From Polyangia bacterium (lineage in GTDB: Bacteria; Myxococcota_A; Polyangia; Polyangiales; Polyangiaceae): a DNA stretch of 64,000 nt. The stretch lies in contig JAUHZF010000001.1 of the NCBI GenBank assembly GCA_030426145.1, positions 1 through 64,000 on the forward strand, given 5' to 3'. The notes below the pieces were generated by a model. The model made no database searches, was not told the origin of the DNA, and saw only the letters and a list, made by a program, of their open reading frames with translations. Positions 42,184 through 52,039 of the stretch are shown here, piece by piece (within the stretch, counting starts at the first letter, position 1; each line of letters opens with the position of its first letter). The translations under genes were made by a program, and so were the position numbers.

Positions 42184-43521
42184 ATGCGCAACCTCGGGTG
42201 GACGATGATCGCCTTCGCAACCATCGGTTGCACGGAGCCGCCGCTGGTACGCGACCAGTGGCACGTCACGCTCGGCACCGACCTGCCGGTACCTCAGCTC
42301 GGAGATGGAGTCCTGGTGGAGGTGCTCGAGAGCGCCGACGGTGAGCTCGTGGCGTGTCCCGATTGTCGACGTCAGCTTGCGGGGCCCTCGCCCGAGCGAT
42401 GGCCGCTGTCGTTCGCCGTGGCCCCCCGAGAAGACGGCGGCGACCTCTGGCTGCGCGCCCGTCTCTTCCGAGGTCGCACTGTGGACGAGTTCGGGGTCCC
42501 GCGCCCCGAGCTCAGCGTCGACCTGCTCGCGGCGCTCCCCCCGGCATTGGGGGTGACCGAAGTCTTCGGCAATCTCGCGTCGACCTGTCTCGGGCAGGTG
42601 GCCGACGTCGTCGGTCGCACGGGTTGCCATGATGCCCAAGCGGGGTTCGGAGCCGCAGTGCTGAGCGAGACGACCGTCGTCGCCGAACCCGGAAGTTGGG
42701 AGCCCGCTCGACGGGTGAACTGTGCCGGCTCGCCTCCTCATCCAGGCATGCGCTGCGTTCCCGGCGGTCTTCTCATCCTGGGTAGCGAGCGCTACCTGCC
42801 GGCCTCCGACCCCGACCGCCGCCCCCTTCCCGAGCGTCTCGTGCAGCTTTCCCCCTTTTGGATGGACGAGGACGAGGTGACAGCGGGCGAGCTCGCGGAA
42901 GCGGTCGCGGCGGGCGAGGTGGCTGCCCCCACGCCCGGAATGCACTGCACCTATGGCGGCGACCCCAGCCTGCCCGCGAATTGCATCTCGCAGGCCGCGG
43001 CCGAAGCCGTCTGCGCCCGACGAGGCGCGTCGCTGCCCACCGAGGCCCAATGGGAATACGTGGCGAGCGACGTGGGGCGAGAAGCCGACTTCCCCTTCGC
43101 CGCCGTGCTGGACACGCCGCGCGCCATCTGCCAGCACGCGATCGTGGGCGTCGCGTTCGGGGTCGAAGGAAACCGGAGCTGCGTAGAACGGTTGGGCACA
43201 GGGCTTCGGGCGGGCGGAAGTCCGTTCGACGTGAACCAGCTCGGGATCAAGAACCTCGCCGGCCACGTCTCGGAGTGGGTGAAGGACGATTTCGCGCCGT
43301 ACGCCAACGTCGCATGTTGGGGTGAGGGACCTTCGGTTCTGGTCGACCCCGAATGTGTGACGCAGGACGGTCGCGTGTCGGTACGCGGCGGCCACTGGAT
43401 GGGCTCAGGCGTTCGGTCGCGCGCCTCGAGCCGCGGGTTCGCCGGCGCGCTCGAGACGTCCCCCTCGATCGGCTTCCGCTGCGTGGCGTTCGCCAGCCCC
43501 GCCTCTAGCGAGACGCCCTAG
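42184..43521 (+). CDS. FGE/SUMF1-like lipoprotein 2 of pair
   Basis: This encodes 445 residues starting one base after the previous stop. The signal GWTMIAFATIGCTEPP has lipobox TIGC. The N-terminal beta-domain resembles that of the preceding gene (WHVTLGTDLPVPQLG, DGVLVEVLESADGELV, WPLSFAVA). The C-terminal FGE-like part has MRCVPGGLLILGSERYL, FWMDEDEVTAGELAEAV, ARRGASLPTEAQWEYVAS, NLAGHVSEWVKDDF and SIGFRCVAF. Because no catalytic partner is present, I favour a surface binding role. It is convergent with the kinase gene ending at 43596. Confidence 0.82.
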   Translation: MRNLGWTMIAFATIGCTEPPLVRDQWHVTLGTDLPVPQLGDGVLVEVLESADGELVACPDCRRQLAGPSPERWPLSFAVAPREDGGDLWLRARLFRGRTVDEFGVPRPELSVDLLAALPPALGVTEVFGNLASTCLGQVADVVGRTGCHDAQAGFGAAVLSETTVVAEPGSWEPARRVNCAGSPPHPGMRCVPGGLLILGSERYLPASDPDRRPLPERLVQLSPFWMDEDEVTAGELAEAVAAGEVAAPTPGMHCTYGGDPSLPANCISQAAAEAVCARRGASLPTEAQWEYVASDVGREADFPFAAVLDTPRAICQHAIVGVAFGVEGNRSCVERLGTGLRAGGSPFDVNQLGIKNLAGHVSEWVKDDFAPYANVACWGEGPSVLVDPECVTQDGRVSVRGGHWMGSGVRSRASSRGFAGALETSPSIGFRCVAFASPASSETP

Positions 43522-43595
43522 GGGTCAGAAGCTCGGCGGCGGCGGGCGCGGCCACGCCGATGCCAGCCGTGACCACCATGGCTGTGAAGTGAAAC

Positions 43596-45122
43596 CTAGA
43601 ACGGAACACGCCCTGCTCGCTTTCCTGGCCCGGCCGGCGATGCGCTCGGCGTGGGTTTGGGCTCGGGAGCCGCGGGCGCCGGAGCTCGCGGCACGAGCGG
43701 GGCGTCATAGATCTCCGCCGGGGAGGGCGATGGCCGGGCCCGCTTCTCGTAGGGATTGGGTTCAACGTATGGTTTGGGCTTCACGGCGGGTCCGGGTTCC
43801 AAGCGGGGCTTGGGGCTCGTCGAGGGGCGGAGATTCGTGGCGGGCTCGGGCACCGGCGGTGACGACGCCTCGAGCGGGGGCGACGGTGGCGGGGATTCTG
43901 TGGGTGGCGCCGACGACGTCGACATCTCGTTGGGCGGCGACGTGACGTCCCTCGAGGCGGCGGACCCCGATGGATCCATGCGTGACCCCAGGGTGTAGAC
44001 GGCGAGACCGAGGCCGAGCATCGCCATGCCTGCGGCGAGGGCGGTGAAGGATGAATGGCGCACGTCCGCCTTGGACGTGAGGGTCGGCGAAAGCGTGCCT
44101 GGGTCGGCGGGTGAAGCGGCGGACAGGCTTGGAGGCGGCAGGGGAAGCGGCGTCTCCTGTGAAGGTGCCTCCTCCAGCGCGAGCGTGGCGTCGAAGTCGC
44201 GCGAGCCGCTGCTTCCGGGGGAGGTTCGAACGCCCGCGTTGAGAAGCGACGGACGCATGACGGCGCGAAATGCGCTGAAGAGCTCGTCGGCGTGTTGGAA
44301 GCGATCTTGGATGTGATAGGCGAAGGCCTTGGCGAAGAAGGCATCGACCGGGTCGGGCAACGACGCGGCCTCGGAGGCCGGCGTCATGGTGCGCTCGAGG
44401 ATCGCCATGCTGAGCTCGCCGAGCGTGCGTCCACGAAACGGCACGGTGCCCACCAAGAGCTGGTAGAGAACGACCGCCAGCGACCATAGGTCGGCCCGGC
44501 CGTCGACCCCTCGGGCGTCTACGAGCTGCTCCGGGCTCATGTACAGCGGGGACCCGAGCAACACGCCCTCCCGCGTCACCGCCGCGCGCTGCCAGTCGGC
44601 GCGCCGCTTGGCGATCCCGAAGTCGAGCACCTTCACGAAGATGTCGTACGTCCCCGACAGCAGGAACAGGTTGGCCGGCTTGATATCCCGGTGCACGACC
44701 CCGACCTTCGCGGCCTCTTCCAGAACCTGACAGACCTGCTCGGCGATGAGCACCACGTCACAGCTCTCGATGCGCTGGTCACGCTTGAGGCGCTGATGGA
44801 GGCTCTCGCCGTCGAGCAGCTCCATGGCCATGAAGGGCGTCCCGTCCTTCGCCACGCCCTGGTCGTAGACGCGGGCGACGTGGGGGTTTTTGAGGGTCGC
44901 CGCGGTTGCCGCCTCGCGCCGGAATCGCTCGATGTACTCGGGTCGCTGGTGAGCGAGGTCGCGATGCACGACCTTCACGGCCACCTGGGTGTCGAGGCCG
45001 AGGTGGTCGGCGACCCATACCGAGCCCATTCCGCCACGACCAATAGGACGCACCAAGCGAAGGCGCGGCGTGAGTAAGGTGCCCGCCTCGAGGTTCACGC
45101 CGGGGCGTCCCCTGCGAGCCAT
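43596..45122 (-). CDS. Membrane-anchored Hanks-type Ser/Thr kinase
   Basis: This encodes 508 residues from the ATG at 45122. The kinase domain has GRGGMGSVWVA, AVKVV, HRDIKPANL, DFG and GSPLYMSPEQ, with all catalytic residues intact. A transmembrane helix (ALAAGMAMLGLGLAVYTLG) lies near residue 350, followed by a long Pro/Ser/Lys-rich tail (outside) ending PGKRAGRVPF. A sigma54-like element lies at 45159-45174 and the palindromes at 45226-45269 lie upstream. It is divergent from the 1214-residue kinase. Confidence 0.92.
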   Translation of the reverse strand: MARRGRPGVNLEAGTLLTPRLRLVRPIGRGGMGSVWVADHLGLDTQVAVKVVHRDLAHQRPEYIERFRREAATAATLKNPHVARVYDQGVAKDGTPFMAMELLDGESLHQRLKRDQRIESCDVVLIAEQVCQVLEEAAKVGVVHRDIKPANLFLLSGTYDIFVKVLDFGIAKRRADWQRAAVTREGVLLGSPLYMSPEQLVDARGVDGRADLWSLAVVLYQLLVGTVPFRGRTLGELSMAILERTMTPASEAASLPDPVDAFFAKAFAYHIQDRFQHADELFSAFRAVMRPSLLNAGVRTSPGSSGSRDFDATLALEEAPSQETPLPLPPPSLSAASPADPGTLSPTLTSKADVRHSSFTALAAGMAMLGLGLAVYTLGSRMDPSGSAASRDVTSPPNEMSTSSAPPTESPPPSPPLEASSPPVPEPATNLRPSTSPKPRLEPGPAVKPKPYVEPNPYEKRARPSPSPAEIYDAPLVPRAPAPAAPEPKPTPSASPAGPGKRAGRVPF

Positions 45123-45158
45123 GGTCCGTGGGTAGCGACTAGCATACTCGCCTGAACG

Positions 45159-45174
45159 AGCATGATCCGTGCCC
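45159..45174 (-). promoter_or_regulatory. Candidate sigma54 promoter of kinase gene
   Basis: On the minus strand the sequence reads GGGCACGGATCATGCT. Spacing is GG-N10-GC with GGCACG intact; the first T is G and the -12 box is ATGCT instead of TTGCW. It lies 38 nt upstream of the ATG at 45122 and about 50 bp downstream of the nearest palindrome. Confidence 0.55.
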
Positions 45175-45225
45175 AATGGGCTGCGTGGCGGTACCTGGCG
45201 TGAGCGCGACCGCATCGTGACCGGC

Positions 45226-45269
45226 TGAACCGTTGAGGTCGACGTTGCGAACCGTTCACGAACGGTTCA
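45226..45269. promoter_or_regulatory. Three palindromic sites of the TGAAC-N-GTTCA type, locus b
   Basis: TGAACCGTTGA (45226-45236), CGAACCGTTCA (45248-45258) and CGAACGGTTCA (45259-45269) each have at most one base outside the consensus. Centres are 22 and 11 bp apart, so all face the same side of the helix. They lie between two divergent kinase genes. A promoter is visible only toward the minus-strand kinase. Confidence 0.72.
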
Positions 45270-45326
45270 CGCACCGTCGATATCGAGGCAAAGTGAAGCC
45301 CTTCCGTTCTCCGGAAGTCGAGCACG

Positions 45327-48300
45327 ATGTCGTACAGCTTTCCCAAGCACGAGCGCTACGAGCCGATCGAAGTCCTGGGACAAGGGGGAATGGGCGTGGT
45401 GTTTCGGGCGCGTGACCGTCGCCTCGGGCGCGAGATCGCGTTGAAGTCGATGCGCTCGCCCAAGCCGGAGAGCGTGAGCCGACTCAAGGCCGAGTTCCGC
45501 GTCCGAGCCCGGCTGCACCATCCGCGACTCTTGCCCATGCTCGACCTCGAGGTGGGTCCCGACCACGCCTTCTTCACGATGGACCTGATCGAGGGCCACG
45601 ATCTCGCCGCGTGGTGTCGCGCCCCGGATGCGGCGATGCACGCGAGCACGCTCGGACTCGGTACCACCCTCGGCGCCCTTGCGGCCGAAGCGATGGGGGG
45701 CGCGACGCCCGCCGCAGGAATCGACGAAGCGCGTCTGCGCGAGCTCCCCCGTCTTGCCCATGCGCTGATCGATGCGCTCGGCGCTCTGCACGAGGCGGGC
45801 TTGGTCCATCGCGACGTCAAACCCCAGAACGTGCTCGTCGACCTCGAGGGTGAGGTTCGACTCGCCGACTTTGGCCTCACCACCACCTTCGAAGGCGGCG
45901 CGGGCTACGGATCCGACCGACATGCTCTGGCCGGTACGCCGGGCTACATGGCCCCGGAGCTGTTTCAGGGGCACGCCCCCCATCCCGGAAGCGACGTCTA
46001 TGCTCTGGGGGCGACCCTCTTCCACGTGCTGTGCGGCAATCCGCCTCGGCCGCGCGAGCCGGTCGGAGAGACGGTGGAGCCTGTGGCGGGTGATGCGTGG
46101 GCCCGGCTGCTCGAAGCACTCCTCGCCTCGGCACCGGAGCAACGACCGGGACTCGGAGAAGCCCGGGAGGCACTGAGAGAACTATCGGCCGATCCCCTTC
46201 CGGCCCCTACCTCCACCGCATCCTCCCCCGACGATCGGTCCGACCATTTCGTAGGTCGCGACGAAGAGCTCGCCCAGCTGCGGGCACACTGGCGGGCGTC
46301 ACAAGATGCGACCACGACGACCATCGTCAAGGTGACGGGTTCCTCAGGCGTGGGCAAGAGCACGCTGGTCGACCACCTGCTGGCTTCTACGCCAGATGCG
46401 ATCGTGTTGCGGGGTCGCTGTCACCCTCGCGAGCACGTGGCGTTCGGCGGCTTCGACGAGGTCGTCGAGCAGCTCGTGGGGAACCTCGCAGAACGAGGGA
46501 CACCCGATCCCACGCTCCTCGAAGCGGCCGCTCGCCTCTTCCCGGACATTCAGACCGAGGCGACGACACCTGAAGCGGCGTCGGCCAACGACGTCACCCT
46601 TCGCCGTCGTGGATTTGCGGCCATTCGCCGCCTGCTCGATGCGCTCACCTGTGCTCGACCGGTCGTTCTTCATCTCGAGGACATCCACTGGATCGAGGCA
46701 GACGCAGTGGAGCTCTTGTCCGCGACCCTGAAGGCAGGGGGGCCCGCCCGATTGCTGCTCGTCGTGACGTTTCGGCCCGAAGACGTCAAGGCGGCCTCCC
46801 CCGGTGGCGATGCGGTGGCGATCCTCGAAGGCGCCGATGAGATTCGATTGGGCGGTTTGAGGCCCGACCTCACCGTGCGCCTTTTCGAAGACCTCGTGGG
46901 CGAGCGCGCCAAGGGCCTGACCAAGGATGTGATCGCCGCCACGGGAGGACACCCGATCCTCATTCGTGAGGTCGCCCGTCGTTTGCTCTCCGGCCGCGGC
47001 TCGTTTCCGAAAGATGTGCTGAAGCTTGGCGCGCTCATCAACGATGGGATCGACGAGCTCGATGAGGTCGAACGAGAGCTCGTCGACCTGCTCGCCGTTT
47101 CGCCCTGGCCCGTTCCGAGCTCGGTCGCCCTGCGGGCGCTTCCGGCATCTGCGCCGCCGAGCACGCTCATCGCCCTCCAGGAACGTGGCCTCGCACGAGA
47201 CGTGACCGGGCACCGTGAGCCCCACGTCGTCCCGTTTCACGACCAGATCCGGCGGGCGCGCGACGAGATTCTCACCGAGCCCCGCCGACGAGCGCTGCAC
47301 GACGCCCTCGCCCTCGCCTACGAGGCCTCGGGCGTGGAAGCCAGCGAGCAGCTCGCTCATCATCATCACCGGGCAGGCCGCGTCACCAAGGCGGGAACCT
47401 TTGCACGTCGTGCCGCGGAGCGGGCGCTCGAGCAGCTCGCCTTTCGCAAAGCCGCGAGCCACTACGAGCAGGCGGTGGACTGGCTCGGCGAGCAGAGCGA
47501 AGACCGCGCCAGCCTCATCACCGCGCTTGGCAACGCCTACGCCAAGGCCGGTCTCGCCCAGCGCGCTGGTGGTGCCTTCGAGCAAGTGGCTGCGCTCGAC
47601 GGCGGAAACGGCGCTCCGATCCTCACCCAAGCGGCCGAGCAGTACCTCCACGGTGGATCCATCGCCGACGGCTACCGCCTGCTGCGCGAGCGATTCTCGG
47701 CCCTCGGCCTTCGCATCCCCCGCTCGCACCGCGAGACCGTCGCGGCTTCGCTCGCCCGTCGTGCGGCCTTCATCGCCGCCGATCCCAAGGTCACCTTCCA
47801 GATGGCGGCGGGCGCAGACAACACCGACCTCGAGGAACGCGCCGAGGCGCTGTGGATGGCCACCAATGGTCTCATCCACGTCAACCATGCCCTGGCGGAT
47901 GTGATGCTGCTGTTGCACCATCGCGACGCGAAGCGCCTCGGCGATCCCTCGCGACTCGTGCGTACCCTCACCCTGGAGGCCGGGGCAGAAGCAACCATCG
48001 GGGGGAAGTTCCTCGATTGGCGGGCGGGCCGACTGCTCGACCGGGCGGAGGCCATTCTCGCGCAGACGCCCAACCCGTTCGATGCCGGCTGGTTGTCGGT
48101 GGGCCGCGGCGCCGTGGCCAGCTTCCAGGGGGACTGGGCCACCGCCGCGGCTCATGCAAGTGACGCCGAGGCGCAGCTGAGCGATCCGTCCCTGGGGGCG
48201 AGCTTCGAGCGCTCGGTGAACGCGATGTACCTGCTCACCTCGCTGGCGCATCTCGGGCGGCTCGACCCGTTGAAGGCCCAGCAAGCGGTGACGCTTGCGG

Positions 48301-48971
48301 ATGCGACCGAGCGCAACGACCCGCATGCGCTCAACGTGGCTCGGAGCAGCCATGCGGTGTTGGCGTGGCTCGCGACGAACGATGTCGCCGAGGCCAAGCG
48401 CCAATGCGCCGACCTCCTTCATCTCGAGCGTCTTTCGCGCGACGCGCAGACACAGGACTGGCCGGAGGACACCTTCCGCACGCCCGACTACCACAACCTC
48501 GTCGCCCTCACGTACCTCGAACTCTACGAGGGCCGCGCAGCCGAGGCCTACGAGCGGGCGCACCGCTTGTGGCCTCGCATCGAGGAGGCCCTGCTCCTGC
48601 GGGTCAAGTACGTCAGCGCCGACCTGCGCTTCCTCCGCGCGAAGGCGGCGCTGCACGCCGCGCGCCTCGACCCCTCCGAGCGCCCCGCTTCGTCGCGAGA
48701 CCTCGAGCGAGACGCGCGGCGCCTCGCGCGCGCCATGCTTCGCGATGGACACCCGCTTTCGCGCGCACACGGCCTCGCGGTCATGGCGTCGCTACATGCC
48801 AGCGACACATCCCGGGTGGCCGAGGCGCAGCAGGCCTATCTCGACCAGGGTATGCGGTGGCACGCCGATGCCCTCCGCTTGGCCTTCGACCCCGGGGACG
48901 AGGGCCTGGCGGCGGCAGGAATCGACGCGCCCCAGTGCTTCGCTCAGGCCCTGGCGCCGCCGCTTCGGTAG
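45327..48971 (+). CDS. Ser/Thr kinase fused to AAA-type ATPase and TPR region
   Basis: This encodes 1214 residues. The N-terminal kinase domain (about 10-290) has GQGGMGVVFRA, ALKSM, HRDVKPQN, DFG and GTPGYMAPE. The next part (about 310-600) is an AAA/STAND-type ATPase with Walker A GSSGVGKST and a Walker-B-like VVLHLEDIHW. The C-terminal half is a solenoid of TPR-like helices (RKAASHYEQAVDWLGEQ, TALGNAYAKAGLAQRAG). This matches PknK-like sensor kinases, which integrate signals through the STAND module. There is no membrane helix. The 3' end overlaps the convergent FAD gene by 28 nt. Confidence 0.92.
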   Translation: MSYSFPKHERYEPIEVLGQGGMGVVFRARDRRLGREIALKSMRSPKPESVSRLKAEFRVRARLHHPRLLPMLDLEVGPDHAFFTMDLIEGHDLAAWCRAPDAAMHASTLGLGTTLGALAAEAMGGATPAAGIDEARLRELPRLAHALIDALGALHEAGLVHRDVKPQNVLVDLEGEVRLADFGLTTTFEGGAGYGSDRHALAGTPGYMAPELFQGHAPHPGSDVYALGATLFHVLCGNPPRPREPVGETVEPVAGDAWARLLEALLASAPEQRPGLGEAREALRELSADPLPAPTSTASSPDDRSDHFVGRDEELAQLRAHWRASQDATTTTIVKVTGSSGVGKSTLVDHLLASTPDAIVLRGRCHPREHVAFGGFDEVVEQLVGNLAERGTPDPTLLEAAARLFPDIQTEATTPEAASANDVTLRRRGFAAIRRLLDALTCARPVVLHLEDIHWIEADAVELLSATLKAGGPARLLLVVTFRPEDVKAASPGGDAVAILEGADEIRLGGLRPDLTVRLFEDLVGERAKGLTKDVIAATGGHPILIREVARRLLSGRGSFPKDVLKLGALINDGIDELDEVERELVDLLAVSPWPVPSSVALRALPASAPPSTLIALQERGLARDVTGHREPHVVPFHDQIRRARDEILTEPRRRALHDALALAYEASGVEASEQLAHHHHRAGRVTKAGTFARRAAERALEQLAFRKAASHYEQAVDWLGEQSEDRASLITALGNAYAKAGLAQRAGGAFEQVAALDGGNGAPILTQAAEQYLHGGSIADGYRLLRERFSALGLRIPRSHRETVAASLARRAAFIAADPKVTFQMAAGADNTDLEERAEALWMATNGLIHVNHALADVMLLLHHRDAKRLGDPSRLVRTLTLEAGAEATIGGKFLDWRAGRLLDRAEAILAQTPNPFDAGWLSVGRGAVASFQGDWATAAAHASDAEAQLSDPSLGASFERSVNAMYLLTSLAHLGRLDPLKAQQAVTLADATERNDPHALNVARSSHAVLAWLATNDVAEAKRQCADLLHLERLSRDAQTQDWPEDTFRTPDYHNLVALTYLELYEGRAAEAYERAHRLWPRIEEALLLRVKYVSADLRFLRAKAALHAARLDPSERPASSRDLERDARRLARAMLRDGHPLSRAHGLAVMASLHASDTSRVAEAQQAYLDQGMRWHADALRLAFDPGDEGLAAAGIDAPQCFAQALAPPLR

Positions 48972-51900
48972 CTTGCCATCACATCGAGGATGCGGTCGCG
49001 GGCGGCGGTGATCGCGCCCCACAACTGGTTGGTGGACTGCATGTCGACCAACCGCAGCTCGCAGGCGCAGCTCGAGAGGATCTCGAGCACGCGGTCCATC
49101 TGCGCGTCGGTCTCGACGTAGTCGGCGAGCTCATCGATCCTAAGCAGATCGAACAGGTGAGGCCGGTCCGGACCCTGGGGCGGCGGGCCGCTGGGTGCAT
49201 CCATCGGGTAGGGTTCGGTGGACGTATCCTCGGCGCCGCGGAACAAGCACGCGTCGATCTGCTTCATGAACTCGAGATCCACCGGTTCGTGGCGCTCGGG
49301 GTTCCAGATCTGGCAGTAGTCCCCGAATGGCGTCGGTGCGTAGTGCGGCGCGGCCGTCTCGCTTGGCCCGCCGGCCCACCGTTCGAGGTCGGTTCCCTCG
49401 GGCACGAGTCGCGTCTTGTCGCCCTCTGCGTGGAGAAAGGTGAGGTGATCGAGGATGGCGTTGACCGCGTGACGGGCCGACTCGTTTGCCTTCTCCATCG
49501 AGTTGAGCCGAGTGAACGTGCGCATGTAGATGCCGGCGTAGACGAGGCTCCCGTAGAGGATGGGGTAGCCGTCGGGGACGCCATGCATATCGTTCACGGG
49601 GGATTCCCAGGCGCGAAGCGGACGCCACCGTCGCCAGAGATCGTCACCCCCCTCATCCAACGACGACCCAGGGATGCGAAGCCAACCGATCGGATCGGAG
49701 GGCGACCAGGGATCGCCGGCAGGACGATGGGCCCAATCGGACACTGGGTTGATCAGATAGGGATAGAGGTTGCGCTGCGGCAGACCGTTAGCGCCGAACT
49801 CGATGTAGGCGTCGATGTACGAGTACAGCCATGTAGGCTGACGACCTTGCATGAGCTGTCCCGAGCAGCGATGAATCTGACGCTCGACCGCGTCGGCGAG
49901 GCCTACGCGACCGTAGGTATTGGGAAGCCGGAAACCCTCTGGCCAGAGCTGGCTCGGATCGGGCGTGGGGTCCCATCGACCGAGATCGATTGAAAGATTG
50001 CCGAGGAACCGTGTGGTGCCGCCGCTCAAGTACGGCCGCCAGTATTGATACTGCGACACCGCTGACAGGCCCCACGGTGAGCGCGCGTAGTAGATGTGCG
50101 AATCAGCCGCGCCCACCTTCGAAGCGTAGAAGAGCTGGATGCCGGTGATGGTCTGGTAGCGCTCGAATCGTCGACCCGTTGCCGCTTGCGTTACCACATC
50201 GGTTCGCGGATCGCCCTGGTCAGACTGGACATACTCTCGCAGCGCTACTGGCCATGGCGCGTCCAGTTCCTGCGACAGTTCGCCAGCGCCAAGCGGGTCG
50301 GTGGCCACCACGACGTAGTGGAAGGTCTGGTCTTGAAGCTGCCCCGGGACGGCGTTTTCGAAGGTTAGGCAGAGTCTCTCACCGATCGGGATGCAGTTCG
50401 GCGGAAGGGGAGGTGGCGTGGGGGTCGTCTCGATCGTTCGTGTCACGACCCGACGCACGAGGCGGTGGGGAAGGCCGTAGACGAAGCTCACCCCTTGCCG
50501 TTCGAGGTAGTCGCGCCAGTGGTGGAACCAAGCCTCGCTCGTCGGACCGTTGAGGGTCGAGTCGGTCATCTCGCTCAGGCCGAGGTTGTCCATCACCAGC
50601 TGGAGGGTGATGTTGCCTTGCGTGCGGGCGTCGGCGGCATCGCCGCGCATCGCGACGAGCGCCTGTGGCGCGAAGTTGAGCGCATCCTCCGCTCGGACCC
50701 CATACGGCAGCCGCTCGGGTTCTGGGTTCCCTTGAGCTACGTCGTCCACGATGGCGAGACTATCCGGACACGACCGCAGATCGCGCAACGATAAGAAGTC
50801 CCACCACGTGAGGTTCTCGTAGCATCCTGCGCGCCGCTCGGTGGAGCTGGTGGCAAACCGCAGCAGACGCAACATGAAGCGAAGCATGTCCGAGGGGCGA
50901 TACCCGAGCTCTCGTTGAAGGCGCCGGTACTGCTGCATGGCTTCGCCCAGCGTGCGCGGCGGCTTGCGACGAAACGCAGTGGTGAAGGGACGCACGGGAT
51001 CGGCGATCGACTGCCACGGCACTTCGCCCAGGTTGTCGTGGGTGCGTCGCTTGGTGAATCGCCCCAGCCGGCGATCCCAAATCGGCGTGCGCTTCATCGT
51101 GTCGCGGACGTGTCGATAGAAGCCGGCGAAGAAGCGGTAGCCATGCTCGGCGGGAACGAGACGTCGTCCAAGCACCACCCGGAATCCCATGTCGGCGCTG
51201 GGGGGGCCGTCCGTCCATTCTACGGCGATGAATGGCGCGATGCGTTCTACGAGAGAAGCAGAGAGTTCGCCTCCACTGCTGTAGACCGTCTCTAGCATCC
51301 GACGGGCGGATCGAATGGCGCGTTGTTCGCTGGCCTGGCGGTCCTCAGATGTGGCGTCGACGTAGAGCACGGGCACGAGCACCACGGTGCTCAGCTCCTC
51401 GCCGTCGACCTTCGATTGGATCACGTCGCGCGCATCCTGGAGAAACTTGCGCCACTGCTTCGTCTGCGCGCCCGGATCGTTCGCGTCAGGGTCGGGCTCC
51501 ACCGTCCCGACCCGGACGTCGGAAGTCGGGTCATATGGGTCAGGGCGGTCCGTCACGACCGGGCTGGCCATGGGGGGGAACGGCTTCAAGGGGAGCTTGT
51601 TTCCGGTGTTTCCGCTCCACGGGGTGATGCACTCCTCTTCTGGCAACGTGGGCCATTGGGTGCGTGCGATGCCCCCCACATCGGGACCGAGCGACTCGCT
51701 GATGATGTCGGCCAGTGGCTTGCTTTCGTCGAGAAGGGATTGCCACCAGTTGTCCGCGGCGAGTGCGGTCTGTAGCACCTCCCCTGCTTCTCCTAGGAAC
51801 CGTCCTTGTAGCCGGTAGAGCAGCTCGCCCACAGAGGGGGGCGTGCGGTCCACCACGGTGACGCCGAAGCCTCGCTCCGCCAACTCGTGCGCCGCCGTGA

Positions 51901-52039
51901 GGCCAGTGATCCCCGCGCCGAGTACGAGGACGTTTCTCCTGTACTCCGTGCAATCGAACTTCTCGTTGCCGGGTCCGCCGTCGTCGGCGTGCTCGTTCTT
52001 CTTCGGGACGCGGCTACTACCCGTTCCGTCGTTGCTCAT
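48944..52039 (-). CDS. Large FAD-dependent amine-oxidase/desaturase-type protein
   Basis: This encodes 1031 residues. The N-terminal Rossmann site is intact: VLVLGAGITGLTAAHELAERG, followed by VTVVDR. Known relatives are flavin amine oxidases, carotenoid desaturases and hydroxysqualene dehydroxylases, usually 450-650 residues, so this protein is much longer and carries added segments in the middle and at the C-terminus (ending with helices LFDLLRIDELADYVETD and CACELRLVDMQSTN). It is the last gene of the isoprenoid operon and overlaps the SCP2-like gene by ATGA. It probably oxidises or isomerises the polyprenyl product. The exact reaction is unknown. Confidence 0.8.
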   Translation of the reverse strand: MSNDGTGSSRVPKKNEHADDGGPGNEKFDCTEYRRNVLVLGAGITGLTAAHELAERGFGVTVVDRTPPSVGELLYRLQGRFLGEAGEVLQTALAADNWWQSLLDESKPLADIISESLGPDVGGIARTQWPTLPEEECITPWSGNTGNKLPLKPFPPMASPVVTDRPDPYDPTSDVRVGTVEPDPDANDPGAQTKQWRKFLQDARDVIQSKVDGEELSTVVLVPVLYVDATSEDRQASEQRAIRSARRMLETVYSSGGELSASLVERIAPFIAVEWTDGPPSADMGFRVVLGRRLVPAEHGYRFFAGFYRHVRDTMKRTPIWDRRLGRFTKRRTHDNLGEVPWQSIADPVRPFTTAFRRKPPRTLGEAMQQYRRLQRELGYRPSDMLRFMLRLLRFATSSTERRAGCYENLTWWDFLSLRDLRSCPDSLAIVDDVAQGNPEPERLPYGVRAEDALNFAPQALVAMRGDAADARTQGNITLQLVMDNLGLSEMTDSTLNGPTSEAWFHHWRDYLERQGVSFVYGLPHRLVRRVVTRTIETTPTPPPLPPNCIPIGERLCLTFENAVPGQLQDQTFHYVVVATDPLGAGELSQELDAPWPVALREYVQSDQGDPRTDVVTQAATGRRFERYQTITGIQLFYASKVGAADSHIYYARSPWGLSAVSQYQYWRPYLSGGTTRFLGNLSIDLGRWDPTPDPSQLWPEGFRLPNTYGRVGLADAVERQIHRCSGQLMQGRQPTWLYSYIDAYIEFGANGLPQRNLYPYLINPVSDWAHRPAGDPWSPSDPIGWLRIPGSSLDEGGDDLWRRWRPLRAWESPVNDMHGVPDGYPILYGSLVYAGIYMRTFTRLNSMEKANESARHAVNAILDHLTFLHAEGDKTRLVPEGTDLERWAGGPSETAAPHYAPTPFGDYCQIWNPERHEPVDLEFMKQIDACLFRGAEDTSTEPYPMDAPSGPPPQGPDRPHLFDLLRIDELADYVETDAQMDRVLEILSSCACELRLVDMQSTNQLWGAITAARDRILDVMASYRSGGARA

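Noticed and set aside
45270-45326. sigma54 promoter for the plus-strand kinase at 45327
   Set aside because: The nearest candidate (AGGCAAAGTGAAGCCC) has only nine bases between GG and GC, so the spacing is wrong, and the operator sites leave little room.
46344-48770. 808-codon open frame on the minus strand opposite the kinase-ATPase-TPR gene
   Set aside because: It is antisense to a well-supported gene, has no recognisable domain and shows the composition expected from high-GC third-position bias.
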